DNA of 64,000 nucleotides from Segatella oris (GTDB taxonomy: Bacteria; Bacteroidota; Bacteroidia; Bacteroidales; Bacteroidaceae): assembly GCF_900637655.1 (NCBI RefSeq), contig NZ_LR134384.1, positions 1,488,001 through 1,552,000 of the forward strand, given 5' to 3'. The position numbers were made by a program, and so were the translations under genes. Below are positions 53,470-64,000 of this stretch, piece by piece. Numbering within the stretch: the first letter of the stretch is position 1; the number at the start of each line of letters is the position of its first letter. The notes beneath the pieces are model-generated. The model searched no databases and had not been told where the DNA came from. It worked only from the letters and a program-made list of their open reading frames with translations.

Positions 53470-55352
53470 TTATATTGACAAGTCCACCTTTACCATTATT
53501 AATATTGACAGGGTTCCCGACAATGTCCACATTACCTGTTTGAGTGATGGCTATACCAGATAAGGTGTCTGCCTTTTTCTGACCATTCCCAATGGTGATA
53601 CTTTGCGTAGCTGTAATCTTTATAACTTTAGCTGTAAGGCTTATAGAGTTATCCTCACTATTTATTTCTAATATATTATCACCGACCTTTATACTTATTT
53701 TCTTTTCTCCGCTCAAATCAATAACTCCCTCGCTGTCCATAGTCAGAATACTTTTTCCCCCCTTGCCGACAGAAGTCGTTGTCTTAGAGCCAGCTTCAAG
53801 TAGATAGTGTCCTCCTCCGTCAAAGTTCATGTTTACCAAAACAGGCAAGAGCTTCGAGGCTTCTCTCTCCTTGTCCTCCTCCGTCAAAGTTCATGTTTAC
53901 CCCACCCTTATCGTGCAGGGTGACACTACCTTTGGCATCATTCAATAACAGTGAGCATCCACTTCTTGTCGTAATACTCTTTATCTTGTTGCCTTTGCTG
54001 CCTCCTGCGCCCGTAGTTCCGTTGAACAGGCTTCCCATGACATAGGGTCTGTTGGGGTCACCGTGTCGGAATCCCACCAGCACCTGGTCACCCACCTCGG
54101 GAATGAACACGAAGCCACGGTTGCTTTTCACCTGGTCGCTGCTTCCACCGTCTGGCGCCATGACGCGCAACCAGTCCGTAGACATCTTCTCCGTCTGCCA
54201 GTTCATCTGAACCTGTACACGGCCGTGACCAAACTTGTCGTCATTCCTGGTGACCCTGGCCATCTGCGGTTCGGCAACAGGCATCTCCACTTCAGGTTCC
54301 GGCAGCGTGTCCACAACGGCCGGGATAGCCTTGAACGTGTTGCTGTAATAGCAGTCCTCACCCACGGTATGCGTTATCTCGGTGATGAAGAACTCGCCCA
54401 GTGACTCGCTCGTCAGGCTGCCCGCCCGCTCGAGGAAGGAACTCTTCAAGTCCACTACGCTTCCCGTGACGAGGGTCGCCGCCTCACTCTGTCCCAGGAC
54501 ATAGTGCGACTCGGCTGTGGCTGCCTCCTGCTTCTTCCTGACATATCTCGTCATCTCTGAGGTGTAGTGGATGCGGGGCAGGGCATACTGCCTTGCAGGA
54601 TTCCTGTACATCCCGAGCGAAGCCTGGAAAGCCTCATAGCCCAGCTGGTCCTTGTCGGTGGGCTTGTTCGGGGTTTCTGCTGCAATGGTCTGGTCGTTGA
54701 GTGAATGATAGGAGAACACCTTTGCCGGCTTTGCCAGCACCTTGACTCCGATGTCAAGTGACGAGAGGCTTGTCCCGAACTCGAGCTTCACAGCATCCGG
54801 CAGATGTACGGGTCGGCCGAAGACCAGGTCGATTCCGTCATAGTAGAGCCATTCGTTGTATTGCAGGGCAAGACGCTTGATGAACGTGAAGTCCGACTCG
54901 TTGTACTGGCAAACGTAGTCGAGCTTCTCGGTGTATTCGGGATTTATCCTTGCACTCACCCCCGCCTTGGAAGCCATCTCCTTGATGATGTCAGCCAGGG
55001 TGCATCCTGTCCATGAGTTGAAGTTCAGGTCGGTCTCGAGGCGGTAGGTCTCAGAGTATCCCGACACCAGAATATGTCCGAAATCACTGTTCCTCCTGTG
55101 CAGGCTCACGCCCGTAACGACCCCCATGAAGGTGGTTTCCGATTTCTCCCCTGCATACACGGCGAAGGACTTTCCAATCCATTTGGCACTGTCCTTGAGG
55201 TTGTGGGCATATCTGTTTCCCCCAGCCTCAAGGTCAAGAAGCAGCTCGAAACGGTGGTGATTGTTGATGGACTGATGTAGCTTTAGCGACTTGAAGGAAA
55301 ATAACTGCTTTCCGTCTATGCCTACGGAAATCTTGTGGTTGAGTATTGACAT
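53465..55352 (-). pseudogene. tssI: TssI (VgrG), right copy, split by a 64-bp duplication
   Basis: The first frame (55352-53820, 510 residues) is identical to the left VgrG up to residue 451, then takes its own tail (SKGNKIKSITTRSGCSLLLN) and ends in a shifted stretch after NMNFDGGG. The rest of the tail (NMNFDGGGHYLLEAGSKTTT to GGLVNIK) is open in another frame down to 53465. Removing one 64-bp repeat step gives 1,824 bp, exactly 608 codons, so the gene was a 607-residue VgrG. The downstream part could start within 53887. Confidence 0.85.
53808..53901. repeat. 30-bp direct repeat with a 64-bp step inside vgrG
   Basis: The same 30 bp (around CTCCGTCAAAGTTCATGTTT) occur at 53808-53837 and 53872-53901. 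The 34 bp between them are unique here. The 64-bp step is not a multiple of three and causes the frameshift. Confidence 0.9.
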
Positions 55353-55451
55353 GTTTTTTTGTTGCTATTCCTTAAAAGAAAATCAGGCCTTCCTCCTCCG
55401 GCTTCTTGTCCGAGGCAGGAAGGCCTGTTACCGACTTACTTGCAGTCGTGG

Positions 55452-55850
55452 TTATACTTTTGGCCAGCGGTTATCCAGCTCGGCATTGCCCACGGTAATG
55501 GTCTCAGCCGAGAAGGTCATGGCGATGGTCATCGGTACCTCGTTGGTTGCATCAAGGGTTTCCTTGTAATGCACGATGTAGGCGTTCTTGAACTCTATCT
55601 CCTTCATCTTGGCATCCTCTTCGGTCTTCTTGTAGATGATTTTCCCGTCAACGGCCTTGAACTGGCTGTTGAGCATGGCCTCAATGGCAGTAGTGTCTTC
55701 GGTAGATTCTACCGTAACAGATACTCTTCCGCCTGAAATGCTTGATGAAGGCTTTCCCTTGGAGTCAGTGTTTCTGCTGAACTCGTAATTTGAATACAGG
55801 ACGTCATATTCCTTGCCGCCCAATTCCAGTGTTGCTCTGAATGAACCCAT
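55452..55850 (-). CDS. tssD: Type VI secretion tube protein TssD (Hcp), right copy
   Basis: 132 residues, identical in protein sequence to the left copy, with silent DNA differences concentrated in the first third (for example around 55735-55770). It faces the left copy. Its promoter -7 box is altered (TCCCTTTG), so expression may be low unless driven in another way. Confidence 0.92.
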   Translation of the reverse strand: MGSFRATLELGGKEYDVLYSNYEFSRNTDSKGKPSSSISGGRVSVTVESTEDTTAIEAMLNSQFKAVDGKIIYKKTEEDAKMKEIEFKNAYIVHYKETLDATNEVPMTIAMTFSAETITVGNAELDNRWPKV

Positions 55851-56033
55851 AATTAAAACTTTTTTAATTGTTGTTGATAATGTTACCGGAGGTCTTTCTG
55901 GATTCTGTCATCAAGTCGGCATGAAAACAAAAAAGAGAAAACCTCAACAACTTCTTGAAGTCTCCTCTGTAGGCTGAAAGACAGTCTTGCTCTGGAAAGA
56001 AGAGGAAGAATTGCAATCTGTTGTCTTTGAAAG

Positions 56034-56064
56034 CAAAGGGAAAAAATTGGAATCTAAAATCAAA
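56034..56064 (-). promoter_or_regulatory. Damaged promoter of the right hcp gene
   Basis: Aligned base for base with the left promoter, TATCTTTG has become TCCCTTTG (56034-56041), losing the conserved A; the -33 TTTG (56061-56064) and 19-bp spacer are kept. Confidence 0.7.
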
Positions 56065-56186
56065 GGAAAACAGATTAAAAGACTTGTAGATTAGGAATAT
56101 TTAACAATCCAAGCTCTTGCCAATTAGAAATATAAAGCGGAAAATAGAGTTTGATTTTACAGTTTTGTGCATCAAGATAAATCGTT

Positions 56187-56252
56187 TGAGTCATTATGCA
56201 TTGCAATTTGATGCAGATTGTGAGATAATTTGATGCAAGTTGTAATGCTTTT
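56187..56252. repeat. 22-bp tandem repeat array, locus 5 (three units)
   Basis: Units start at 56187, 56209 and 56231 (TGAGTCA, TGATGCA, TGATGCA). It lies just outside the right arm of the type VI duplication. The rest of the 588-bp gap to pfkA holds only the pfkA promoter. Confidence 0.75.
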
Positions 56253-56589
56253 TAGCGTGATTTTGCTTTGTAATCAGTTTGAAGTTTCATAATTATCTGA
56301 TAGTCAATATGTTGTTAGTACTTAAAAAATGGGCATATATGGAACGGAGAAGTTCTTCATTCTAAATCTGTAAAGCAATTGAGCAGAGTTGTAAATATAT
56401 ATGATGGTTTTTAACCTATTATTCGTTTACTGTCATTATACAGCAACATCTGGTGCACTTTATGAATTCAAGGCAAAAGTAAAACTGGGTATGAGCGTTT
56501 GCTAAGCGTGACAGTTGACAACGGGAGGGGTCTGATGGTGATAAATATAATGCTGTAAAGTGAAAAAGAATAAAAAGAATAAGAGGATA

Positions 56590-56620
56590 TTTGCATATTT
56601 GAGAATAATTGTTAACTTTG
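56590..56620 (+). promoter_or_regulatory. Promoter of pfkA
   Basis: TTTG (56590-56593), a 19-bp spacer and TAACTTTG (56613-56620), 73 bp before the ATG. Confidence 0.75.
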
Positions 56621-56693
56621 CCCTATGAAAGCAGAAAACAAAATATAAGATAACTTATCAGAGAAAATATAAACAGATATTCTTTTATAGATT

Positions 56694-57671
56694 ATGGCAA
56701 AGATTAAGACAATAGGCATTCTGACTTCGGGTGGTGATGCGCCGGGAATGAATGCGGCTATACGTGCGGTGACACGCGCCGGGATATATAATGGTTTTAA
56801 TATCAAGGCGATTTATCGTGGTTATGATGGTCTTATCAATGATGAAATCGTTGATTTTACAACAGAAAATGTAAGTGGTATCATCAATCAGGGCGGCACA
56901 ATGCTGAAGACTGCACGTTCGGAGGAATTCAAAACTGCCGAAGGACAGCAGAAAGCTTATGATAATATTGTCAAGGAAAACATAGATGCTTTGGTGGTTA
57001 TAGGTGGTAACGGCTCACTGACCGGAGCGATGAAGTTTGCTCAAGAGCATGATCTTTGTTGCATAGGACTGCCCGGAACCATAGATAATGACCTTTATGG
57101 AACCGACAGTACCATTGGGTATGATACGACAATGAACACGATTGTGGAGTGTGTAGACCGCATTCGGGATACGGCCCAGAGCCATGAACGCATCTTCTTT
57201 GTTGAGGTGATGGGGCGTGATGCGGGCTTCTTGGCACAGAATTCTGCAATAGCTTCGGGTGCAGAGGCTGCTATTATTCCAGAAGACAGCACCGATGTCG
57301 ACCAGTTGGCACAGTTCATGGAGCGCGGTATTCGAAAGAGCAAGAGAAGTTGTATCGTGATAGTCAGCGAAAGTCCGAAGTGTGGTGCCATCTATTATGC
57401 AAATCGTGTGAAGAAAGAATTCCCGCAGTATGACGTTCGTATCTCTATATTGGGACACCTTCAGAGAGGTGGACGTCCTACGGCTCGTGACCGCATATTG
57501 GCCAGCTGCACGGGTGTGGGTGCAATCGAAGCTATCATGCAGGGACAACGCAATATCATGGTCGGTGTGAGGAACAACGAAGTGGTCTATGTGCCATTGA
57601 GCGAAGCAATCCGAAGCGATAAGCCGTTTGACAGGAAACTGATAAAAGTGCTTGATGAGTTGAGTATATAA
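56694..57671 (+). CDS. pfkA: ATP-dependent 6-phosphofructokinase
   Basis: Commits fructose-6-P to glycolysis. The 325-residue protein has [18 protein letters not shown] at the N-terminus (Gly at position 12 region typical of ATP-type), [28 protein letters not shown] with the catalytic TIDND, and [11 protein letters not shown]. The GGNGS reading with Asn-Gly rather than Asp-Asp supports ATP over PPi as donor. It has its own promoter. Confidence 0.95.
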   Translation: MAKIKTIGILTSGGDAPGMNAAIRAVTRAGIYNGFNIKAIYRGYDGLINDEIVDFTTENVSGIINQGGTMLKTARSEEFKTAEGQQKAYDNIVKENIDALVVIGGNGSLTGAMKFAQEHDLCCIGLPGTIDNDLYGTDSTIGYDTTMNTIVECVDRIRDTAQSHERIFFVEVMGRDAGFLAQNSAIASGAEAAIIPEDSTDVDQLAQFMERGIRKSKRSCIVIVSESPKCGAIYYANRVKKEFPQYDVRISILGHLQRGGRPTARDRILASCTGVGAIEAIMQGQRNIMVGVRNNEVVYVPLSEAIRSDKPFDRKLIKVLDELSI

Positions 57672-57747
57672 TGTTTAAAAGGTTTTAAAAGGCTGTCTGT
57701 TTCGACATAAACCTCAAGATATTCTTGTGTTTTATACAGAATAATGG

Positions 57748-57755
57748 TACTTTTG
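57748..57755 (+). promoter_or_regulatory. -7 box of the ATP synthase operon
   Basis: TACTTTTG, 46 bp before atpD; a CTTG at 57724-57727 is at 20-bp spacing. Confidence 0.65.
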
Positions 57756-57798
57756 CTAAATATAATTCAATCGAATCTTAATATTTAAAATTTAATAG

Positions 57799-59328
<1,530 letters not shown>

Positions 59329-59382
59329 TATGCTGAAAGTAAGGAGTTTGGTAGATATGATAAACTTAAAACTTGAAATTGT

Positions 59383-59625
59383 ATGTCGCATTTGAGAGTT
59401 GTATCTCCGGAAAGAGTGGTCTTCGATGGTGAGGTAATGTGTGTCACTGTGCCTGGAGCAATAGGAGAGTTTGAAATCTTGGAACATCACGCTCCGATTA
59501 TATCTTCATTGGAAAAAGGGCATATTGTCTATCAACCCTTAGATAGTCAGAAAGAAACGCTGGATATTCTCGGTGGTTTTGTAGAAGTACAGAAAGACGA
59601 GATACGTATATGTGTTGAATTATAA
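59383..59625 (+). CDS. atpC: ATP synthase F1 subunit epsilon
   Basis: 80 residues: only the N-terminal beta-sandwich (LRVVSPERVVFDGEVMCVTV; GEFEILEHHAPII) is present; the C-terminal inhibitory helices of longer epsilon subunits are missing, as is usual in this phylum. Coupling to the c ring is retained but epsilon-type self-inhibition is unlikely. Confidence 0.93.
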   Translation: MSHLRVVSPERVVFDGEVMCVTVPGAIGEFEILEHHAPIISSLEKGHIVYQPLDSQKETLDILGGFVEVQKDEIRICVEL

Positions 59626-59633
59626 TCAGACAG

Positions 59634-60053
59634 ATGACGTTGGAAACGAATAGGCAGCTTGCAAGCAAAAGATATATCCGACAGGCAGTGCAGATTGTTT
59701 TTGCATTATTTCTGTTGGAATTGTTGGCTTTTCAATTGGTGGGAAGCGATTTGCTGTTGACTCCTATTCTTGTGAGTGTAGGCTTTGCTTTATTTGTGGA
59801 ATTGGGCGATGCGCTCTCATGGAAGCGATTGGAAAGCAAGGGTGATGAAACTAAGGCAACCTTTTTTATGGCTGTTTCAGGGTTTCGATTTCTCTTGGCT
59901 TTGTTGGTGTTGTTTATTTATTATCTGAACACTGACCGTGGGGGAATGTTTACATTTCTTCTGTTGTTTGCTCCTTTTTATTTGGCCGTGCTTGCTCATC
60001 ACTCTGTATTTTTCTCGCATTTGCGTAATAATAAATCGAAGAACCTTCGTTAA
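59634..60053 (+). CDS. AtpI-like membrane protein of the ATP synthase operon
   Basis: 139 residues, with four hydrophobic segments (about 18-36, 40-56, 76-96 and 102-122). Placed between atpC and atpB, where an AtpI-type assembly helper is expected; sequence similarity to AtpI is weak. Basic C-terminus (RNNKSKNLR). Confidence 0.7.
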   Translation: MTLETNRQLASKRYIRQAVQIVFALFLLELLAFQLVGSDLLLTPILVSVGFALFVELGDALSWKRLESKGDETKATFFMAVSGFRFLLALLVLFIYYLNTDRGGMFTFLLLFAPFYLAVLAHHSVFFSHLRNNKSKNLR

Positions 60054-60070
60054 TGACAATTGAGTAAAAG

Positions 60071-61117
60071 ATGAAACAAATAAAATCATTACTGCTTCTA
60101 TTGGTGATTGCCATGATGCCTCTGCAGTTGTTTGCAGCTCATGGAGCAGAAGGAGGGAAGCTGAATATTTCAGAGATAGTGCTTGGACATCTCTCTGATG
60201 ATTATGAGTGGCATATTGCTTCTTATGACGGGAAGGCTCTCAGTATTCCACTTCCTGTCATCGTTAGAAGTTCGGCAACAGGGCAATGGACATTTTGTAC
60301 GCCTGAGACATTACCTTCCAACTTCTTCTTTGATGAAGCACATCATGGGAAGATTTATGAGAAAATGCCTGACGGAAGCAATGTAAGACCGTTGGATTTG
60401 AGTATTACAAAGGCTGTAGCCCAAATATGGATTGTAGTCATTGTCTTGCTTGGTATCTTTGGTTATTGTAGTCGTTGGTATAAGCATAGGGATGCAAAAA
60501 GTGAAGCACCTCGCGGTTTTGTCGGGGCTATGGAGATGATTGTGATGACAATTAATGATGATGTTGTAAAGTCATCAATTGGTGAGAAGCACTATAAGAC
60601 TTATGCTCCATATCTGCTAACTGTTTTCTTTTTCATTCTTACTGCAAACCTGATAGGACTTGTCCCTATATTCCCAGGCGGTGCCAATGTGACGGGAAAT
60701 ATAAATATAACAATGTTTCTTGCAGTATGTTCTATGCTCGCAATTAACCTCTTCGGTAACAAAGAATATTGGAAAGACATCTTTTGGCCGCATGTTCCTT
60801 TCTTGTTAAAGGCTCCAATTCCATTGATGCCGGTCATAGAGTTGTTTGGAGTATTTACGAAACCGTTTGCCTTAATGATTCGTCTTTTCGCCAACATGAT
60901 GGCTGGACATGCTGTAATATTGAGTTTCACATGTGTGATTTTCTTAGGTTGGTCTATGGGGGTTGGCTTTGGACTTGGTCTGAACATATTCAGTATTCTC
61001 ATGTTGTTGTTTATGAATTGCCTTGAATTATTGGTTGCTTTCGTTCAGGCATACGTCTTTACCTTGCTGAGTGCAGTCTTTATCGGCATGGCTCATAAGG
61101 AGGAAGAAGCAGAATAA
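60071..61117 (+). CDS. atpB: ATP synthase Fo subunit a
   Basis: Proton half-channel subunit, 348 residues. It has an N-terminal signal-like segment (MKQIKSLLLLLVIAMMPLQLFA), an extended periplasmic part about 25-110, then membrane helices with IGLVPIFPGGANVTGNINIT and the conserved Arg in KPFALMIRLFANMMAGH. Longer than the 271-residue E. coli protein because of the N-terminal part, a Bacteroidetes feature. Confidence 0.95.
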   Translation: MKQIKSLLLLLVIAMMPLQLFAAHGAEGGKLNISEIVLGHLSDDYEWHIASYDGKALSIPLPVIVRSSATGQWTFCTPETLPSNFFFDEAHHGKIYEKMPDGSNVRPLDLSITKAVAQIWIVVIVLLGIFGYCSRWYKHRDAKSEAPRGFVGAMEMIVMTINDDVVKSSIGEKHYKTYAPYLLTVFFFILTANLIGLVPIFPGGANVTGNINITMFLAVCSMLAINLFGNKEYWKDIFWPHVPFLLKAPIPLMPVIELFGVFTKPFALMIRLFANMMAGHAVILSFTCVIFLGWSMGVGFGLGLNIFSILMLLFMNCLELLVAFVQAYVFTLLSAVFIGMAHKEEEAE

Positions 61118-61171
61118 CACTCACAGTAGAACTTATAAGAAATAGAAATATAAAATATTAATAACAAATAA

Positions 61172-61426
<255 letters not shown>

Positions 61427-61445
61427 GAAATAGAAATCAATTCGA

Positions 61446-61964
61446 ATGGAGAATTTGCCATCAATATTGACGCCTGATTTAGGACTTCTTTTTTGGATGC
61501 TCCTTGCGTTCTTGGTGGTCTTTATCTGTCTTGCTCGCTTTGGCTTCCCTGTCATTATCAAGATGGTTGACGAGCGAAAGCAATACATAGACGAAAGTCT
61601 GAATAAGGCACATGAGGCTTCAGAACGTTTGGCAAACATCAAGCAAGAAGGGGAGACCTTGTTGCAAGAAGCGCGTGAACAGCAGGCTAAGATAATGAAG
61701 GAGGCGGCTACAACCCGTGATGCTATTATAGAGCAGGCACAGGATAAGGCACGCGAAGAAAGCACACGTATCATCTCTGAAGCGAAAAAGCAAATAGAGG
61801 TGGAGAAACAGAGTGCTATTCGCGATATCCGTTCACAGGTGGCTGAACTCAGTATTCAAGTAGCTGAAAAGATCCTTCGGGAGAAGTTGTCAAATGATAA
61901 AGCCCAGATGGATATGATTGATCGACTGCTGGATGAGGTTTCCGAAAAAGAAAATAAAGACTAA
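61446..61964 (+). CDS. atpF: ATP synthase Fo subunit b
   Basis: 172 residues: one N-terminal membrane helix (LLFWMLLAFLVVFICLARFG) and a long charged coiled coil with the ALA-rich heptads typical of the peripheral stalk. Normal length and position. Confidence 0.94.
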   Translation: MENLPSILTPDLGLLFWMLLAFLVVFICLARFGFPVIIKMVDERKQYIDESLNKAHEASERLANIKQEGETLLQEAREQQAKIMKEAATTRDAIIEQAQDKAREESTRIISEAKKQIEVEKQSAIRDIRSQVAELSIQVAEKILREKLSNDKAQMDMIDRLLDEVSEKENKD

Positions 61965-61976
61965 AAAATGTAGTTT

Positions 61977-62513
61977 ATGGATTTAGGTGTAATATCAGTT
62001 CGATATGCCCGTGCTCTATTGAAGGGTGCCCTTGCTGAAAAGCAGGAAGATAAGCTCTATAAGGATATGCAAATTCTTTTGCAGAGCTATATCGAAGTGC
62101 CTGAACTGAGAATTACGATTGATAACCCGATGCTTCCAACAAACAAGAAACAGGCCGTGCTTGAAGCTGCCTGTGGTAAGGATGTAACGTCACTTACAAA
62201 GCGTTTTATAGCTCTTGTCTTGAAAGAAGACAGGGAAACTGCCCTGCAATTCATGGCTGCATCGTATATTACTCTTTACAGAAAGCATAAGAACATCACC
62301 CGTGGTAAACTTATTACAGCCTCTGCTGTCAGTCAGAATACAGTGGATAAGATGAAGCAGATGGTTGAGGATAAGACTCAAGGTTCTGTAGAATTCAATA
62401 CGAAGATTGATAATGAACTCATTGGTGGCTTTATCCTTGAGTATGATGATTATCGTATGGATGCCAGTGTCAAAAGCAAACTTCGTGGTATTCTGTCAGA
62501 ACTAAAGAAATAA
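61977..62513 (+). CDS. atpH: ATP synthase F1 subunit delta
   Basis: 178 residues; SVRYARALLKGALAEKQEDK at the N-terminus and the C-terminal DNELIGGFILEYDDYRMDASVKSKL signature. Joins the b stalk to the alpha/beta ring. 12 bp after atpF. Confidence 0.94.
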   Translation: MDLGVISVRYARALLKGALAEKQEDKLYKDMQILLQSYIEVPELRITIDNPMLPTNKKQAVLEAACGKDVTSLTKRFIALVLKEDRETALQFMAASYITLYRKHKNITRGKLITASAVSQNTVDKMKQMVEDKTQGSVEFNTKIDNELIGGFILEYDDYRMDASVKSKLRGILSELKK

Positions 62514-62538
62514 TAATTCAGTTTAATAGAAAGAAAAA

Positions 62539-64000
62539 ATGTCAGATAAAATTAAACCAAGTGAGGTGTCTGAAGTACTTCTCAAAGAACTCCAGAGCAT
62601 CAACAGCGGGGAACAGTTTGACGAAGTGGGCACTGTGCTTACCGTCGCAGATGGTGTTGCACGTGTTTATGGTCTCCGTAATGTTGAGGCGAGTGAGCTT
62701 CTTGAGTTTGAGAACGGTACGATGGCCATCGTGATGAACTTGGAGGAAGACAACATTGGTTGTGTACTTCTGGGGCCAACGGCTGGCATTAAGGAAGGAC
62801 AGACCGTGAAGCGTACACATCGTATTGCTTCCATCCGCGTTAATGATAATTTTCTCGGACGAGTAGTCAATCCTCTTGGACAAGCCATTGATGGCCTTGG
62901 CGATATTGATTTGACGGATGCCTTTGAGATGCCATTAGACCGTAAGGCTCCTGGGGTTATCTATCGACAGCCTGTAAAAGAGCCTTTGCAGACAGGTCTG
63001 AAAGCTGTAGACTCAATGATACCTATTGGCAGAGGACAGCGTGAGCTTATCATCGGCGACCGCCAAACAGGTAAAACCGCTATTGCCATTGATACCATTA
63101 TCAACCAGAAAAGCTTCTATGAAGCAGGCAAACCTGTCTATTGCATTTATGTCGCTATAGGTCAGAAAGCCTCTACTGTAGCTACTTTGGTGCAGACACT
63201 GAAAGAACATGGTGCATTGCCTTATTCAATCATTGTTAGTGCAACAGCTGCTGACCCTGCAGCCATGCAGTATTATGCGCCTTTTGCCGGTGCTGCTATC
63301 GGTGAATATTTCCGTGATCGTGGATACAGTGCACTTGTTGTATATGATGACTTGTCAAAGCAGGCTGTGGCTTATCGCGAGGTTTCATTGATTCTTCGCC
63401 GTCCTTCAGGGCGTGAGGCATATCCTGGTGATGTGTTCTATCTTCACTCTCGTCTGCTGGAACGTGCTGCACGTATTAATAATCAGCAAGAGATTGCTGA
63501 ACAGATGAACGATCTTCCGGCTTGTATGAAAGGGCATGTTCGTGGCGGAGGCTCGTTAACTGCTCTGCCAATCATCGAAACCCAGGCCGGTGATGTCTCT
63601 GCTTATATTCCTACAAACGTGATTTCTATCACTGATGGTCAGATATATTTGGAGACCAATCTGTTCAACCAAGGCTTCCGTCCTGCTATCAACGTTGGTA
63701 TTTCTGTATCGCGTGTGGGTGGTTCTGCACAGATTAAGAGCATGAAGAAAGTGGCTGGTACCCTGAAACTTGACATGGCACAATATCGTGAGTTGGAGGC
63801 ATTCTCCAAGTTCTCCAGTGATATGGATGCCGTAACAGCAATGACATTGGATCGCGGACGAAAGAACAATCAGTTGCTCATTCAGCCTCAGTATAGCCCA
63901 ATGCCTGTCGGTGAGCAAATTGCTATTTTATATTGTGGCGTCCACGGCTTGATGCATGATGTGCCCGTTGAGCATGTTCGCGATTGTCAGGATCAGTTCC
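62539..64000 (+). CDS. atpA: ATP synthase F1 subunit alpha, cut by the window end
   Basis: ATG 62539 begins [19 protein letters not shown]; 487 codons are in the window without a stop. It has the alpha-type P-loop [21 protein letters not shown], and the Arg finger region in [19 protein letters not shown]. The remaining C-terminal residues and atpG should follow to the right. Confidence 0.97.
   Translation, partial: MSDKIKPSEVSEVLLKELQSINSGEQFDEVGTVLTVADGVARVYGLRNVEASELLEFENGTMAIVMNLEEDNIGCVLLGPTAGIKEGQTVKRTHRIASIRVNDNFLGRVVNPLGQAIDGLGDIDLTDAFEMPLDRKAPGVIYRQPVKEPLQTGLKAVDSMIPIGRGQRELIIGDRQTGKTAIAIDTIINQKSFYEAGKPVYCIYVAIGQKASTVATLVQTLKEHGALPYSIIVSATAADPAAMQYYAPFAGAAIGEYFRDRGYSALVVYDDLSKQAVAYREVSLILRRPSGREAYPGDVFYLHSRLLERAARINNQQEIAEQMNDLPACMKGHVRGGGSLTALPIIETQAGDVSAYIPTNVISITDGQIYLETNLFNQGFRPAINVGISVSRVGGSAQIKSMKKVAGTLKLDMAQYRELEAFSKFSSDMDAVTAMTLDRGRKNNQLLIQPQYSPMPVGEQIAILYCGVHGLMHDVPVEHVRDCQDQF

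Larger units (their letters stand above)
54000..56105 (-). repeat. Right arm of the inverted hcp-vgrG duplication
   Basis: Reverse complement of 43947-46050. Similarity stops at GGCGCAGGAGGC inside vgrG on one side and at GTTAAA before the promoter on the other. The arms point at each other and enclose 7.95 kb. Confidence 0.92.

Overview
The window looks like chromosomal DNA of a Bacteroidales bacterium, most likely of the Prevotella group. This rests on Bacteroidetes-type promoters (TTTG, 19-20 bp, TAnnTTTG) before many genes, a CTnDOT/IntDOT-like integrative element, hcp/vgrG genes of the Bacteroidetes type VI class, and an ATP synthase operon that starts with atpD-atpC. The species call is inference.

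Region 1 (1-7.2 kb) is the integrase end of an integrative conjugative element: the C-terminal part of a very large SNF2-type helicase, four small paralogous helix-turn-helix proteins, a RhuM-like protein and a tyrosine integrase. The element appears to end on the -7 box of the next operon's promoter.

Region 2 (7.2-15 kb) is an aromatic amino acid operon (prephenate dehydratase, aminotransferase, DAHP synthase-chorismate mutase, prephenate dehydrogenase, then a phosphatase/nuclease-like gene). Its leader carries a 24-codon peptide with eight aromatic codons in a row, a perfect terminator hairpin and a competing antiterminator, so it reads as a classical Phe/Tyr transcription attenuator. ffh and folD follow.

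Region 3 (15-43.3 kb) is ordinary chromosome: a secreted GH51 arabinofuranosidase, a cobalamin nucleotide-loop operon (cobU-cobT-cobS-cobC), an OmpA-family protein, manA/fcl/OPT transporter, trmD, ligA, an AraC regulator divergent from a TolC-HlyD-ABC-ABC2 export operon, a serpin lipoprotein, a B3/4-domain protein, recR, a glycosyltransferase and an acetyltransferase. Two unexplained intergenic repeat families occur: degenerate 22-bp tandem repeats at five places in the window (consensus near TGACGCAnATTnCACGCTGA), and one array of about eleven 41-bp units whose palindromic cores change in sequence while keeping their dyad symmetry.

Region 4 (43.4-56.1 kb) begins after two tandem tRNA-Asp genes. 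It is a type VI secretion effector island bounded by two 2.1-kb, nearly identical, inverted hcp-vgrG arms facing each other. Between them lie a PAAR-like/HINT/toxin effector, its probable immunity gene, fragments of further toxin and immunity genes, an IS256-family copy with a nonsense mutation, and decayed membrane-protein genes. The left arm has a full promoter. The right arm's -7 box is damaged and its vgrG is split by a 64-bp duplication. The layout predicts an inversion or gene-conversion switch of VgrG tips and cargo.

Region 5 (56.6 kb to the end) has pfkA and the F1Fo ATP synthase operon atpD-atpC-(atpI-like)-atpB-atpE-atpF-atpH-atpA, with atpA cut by the window end.
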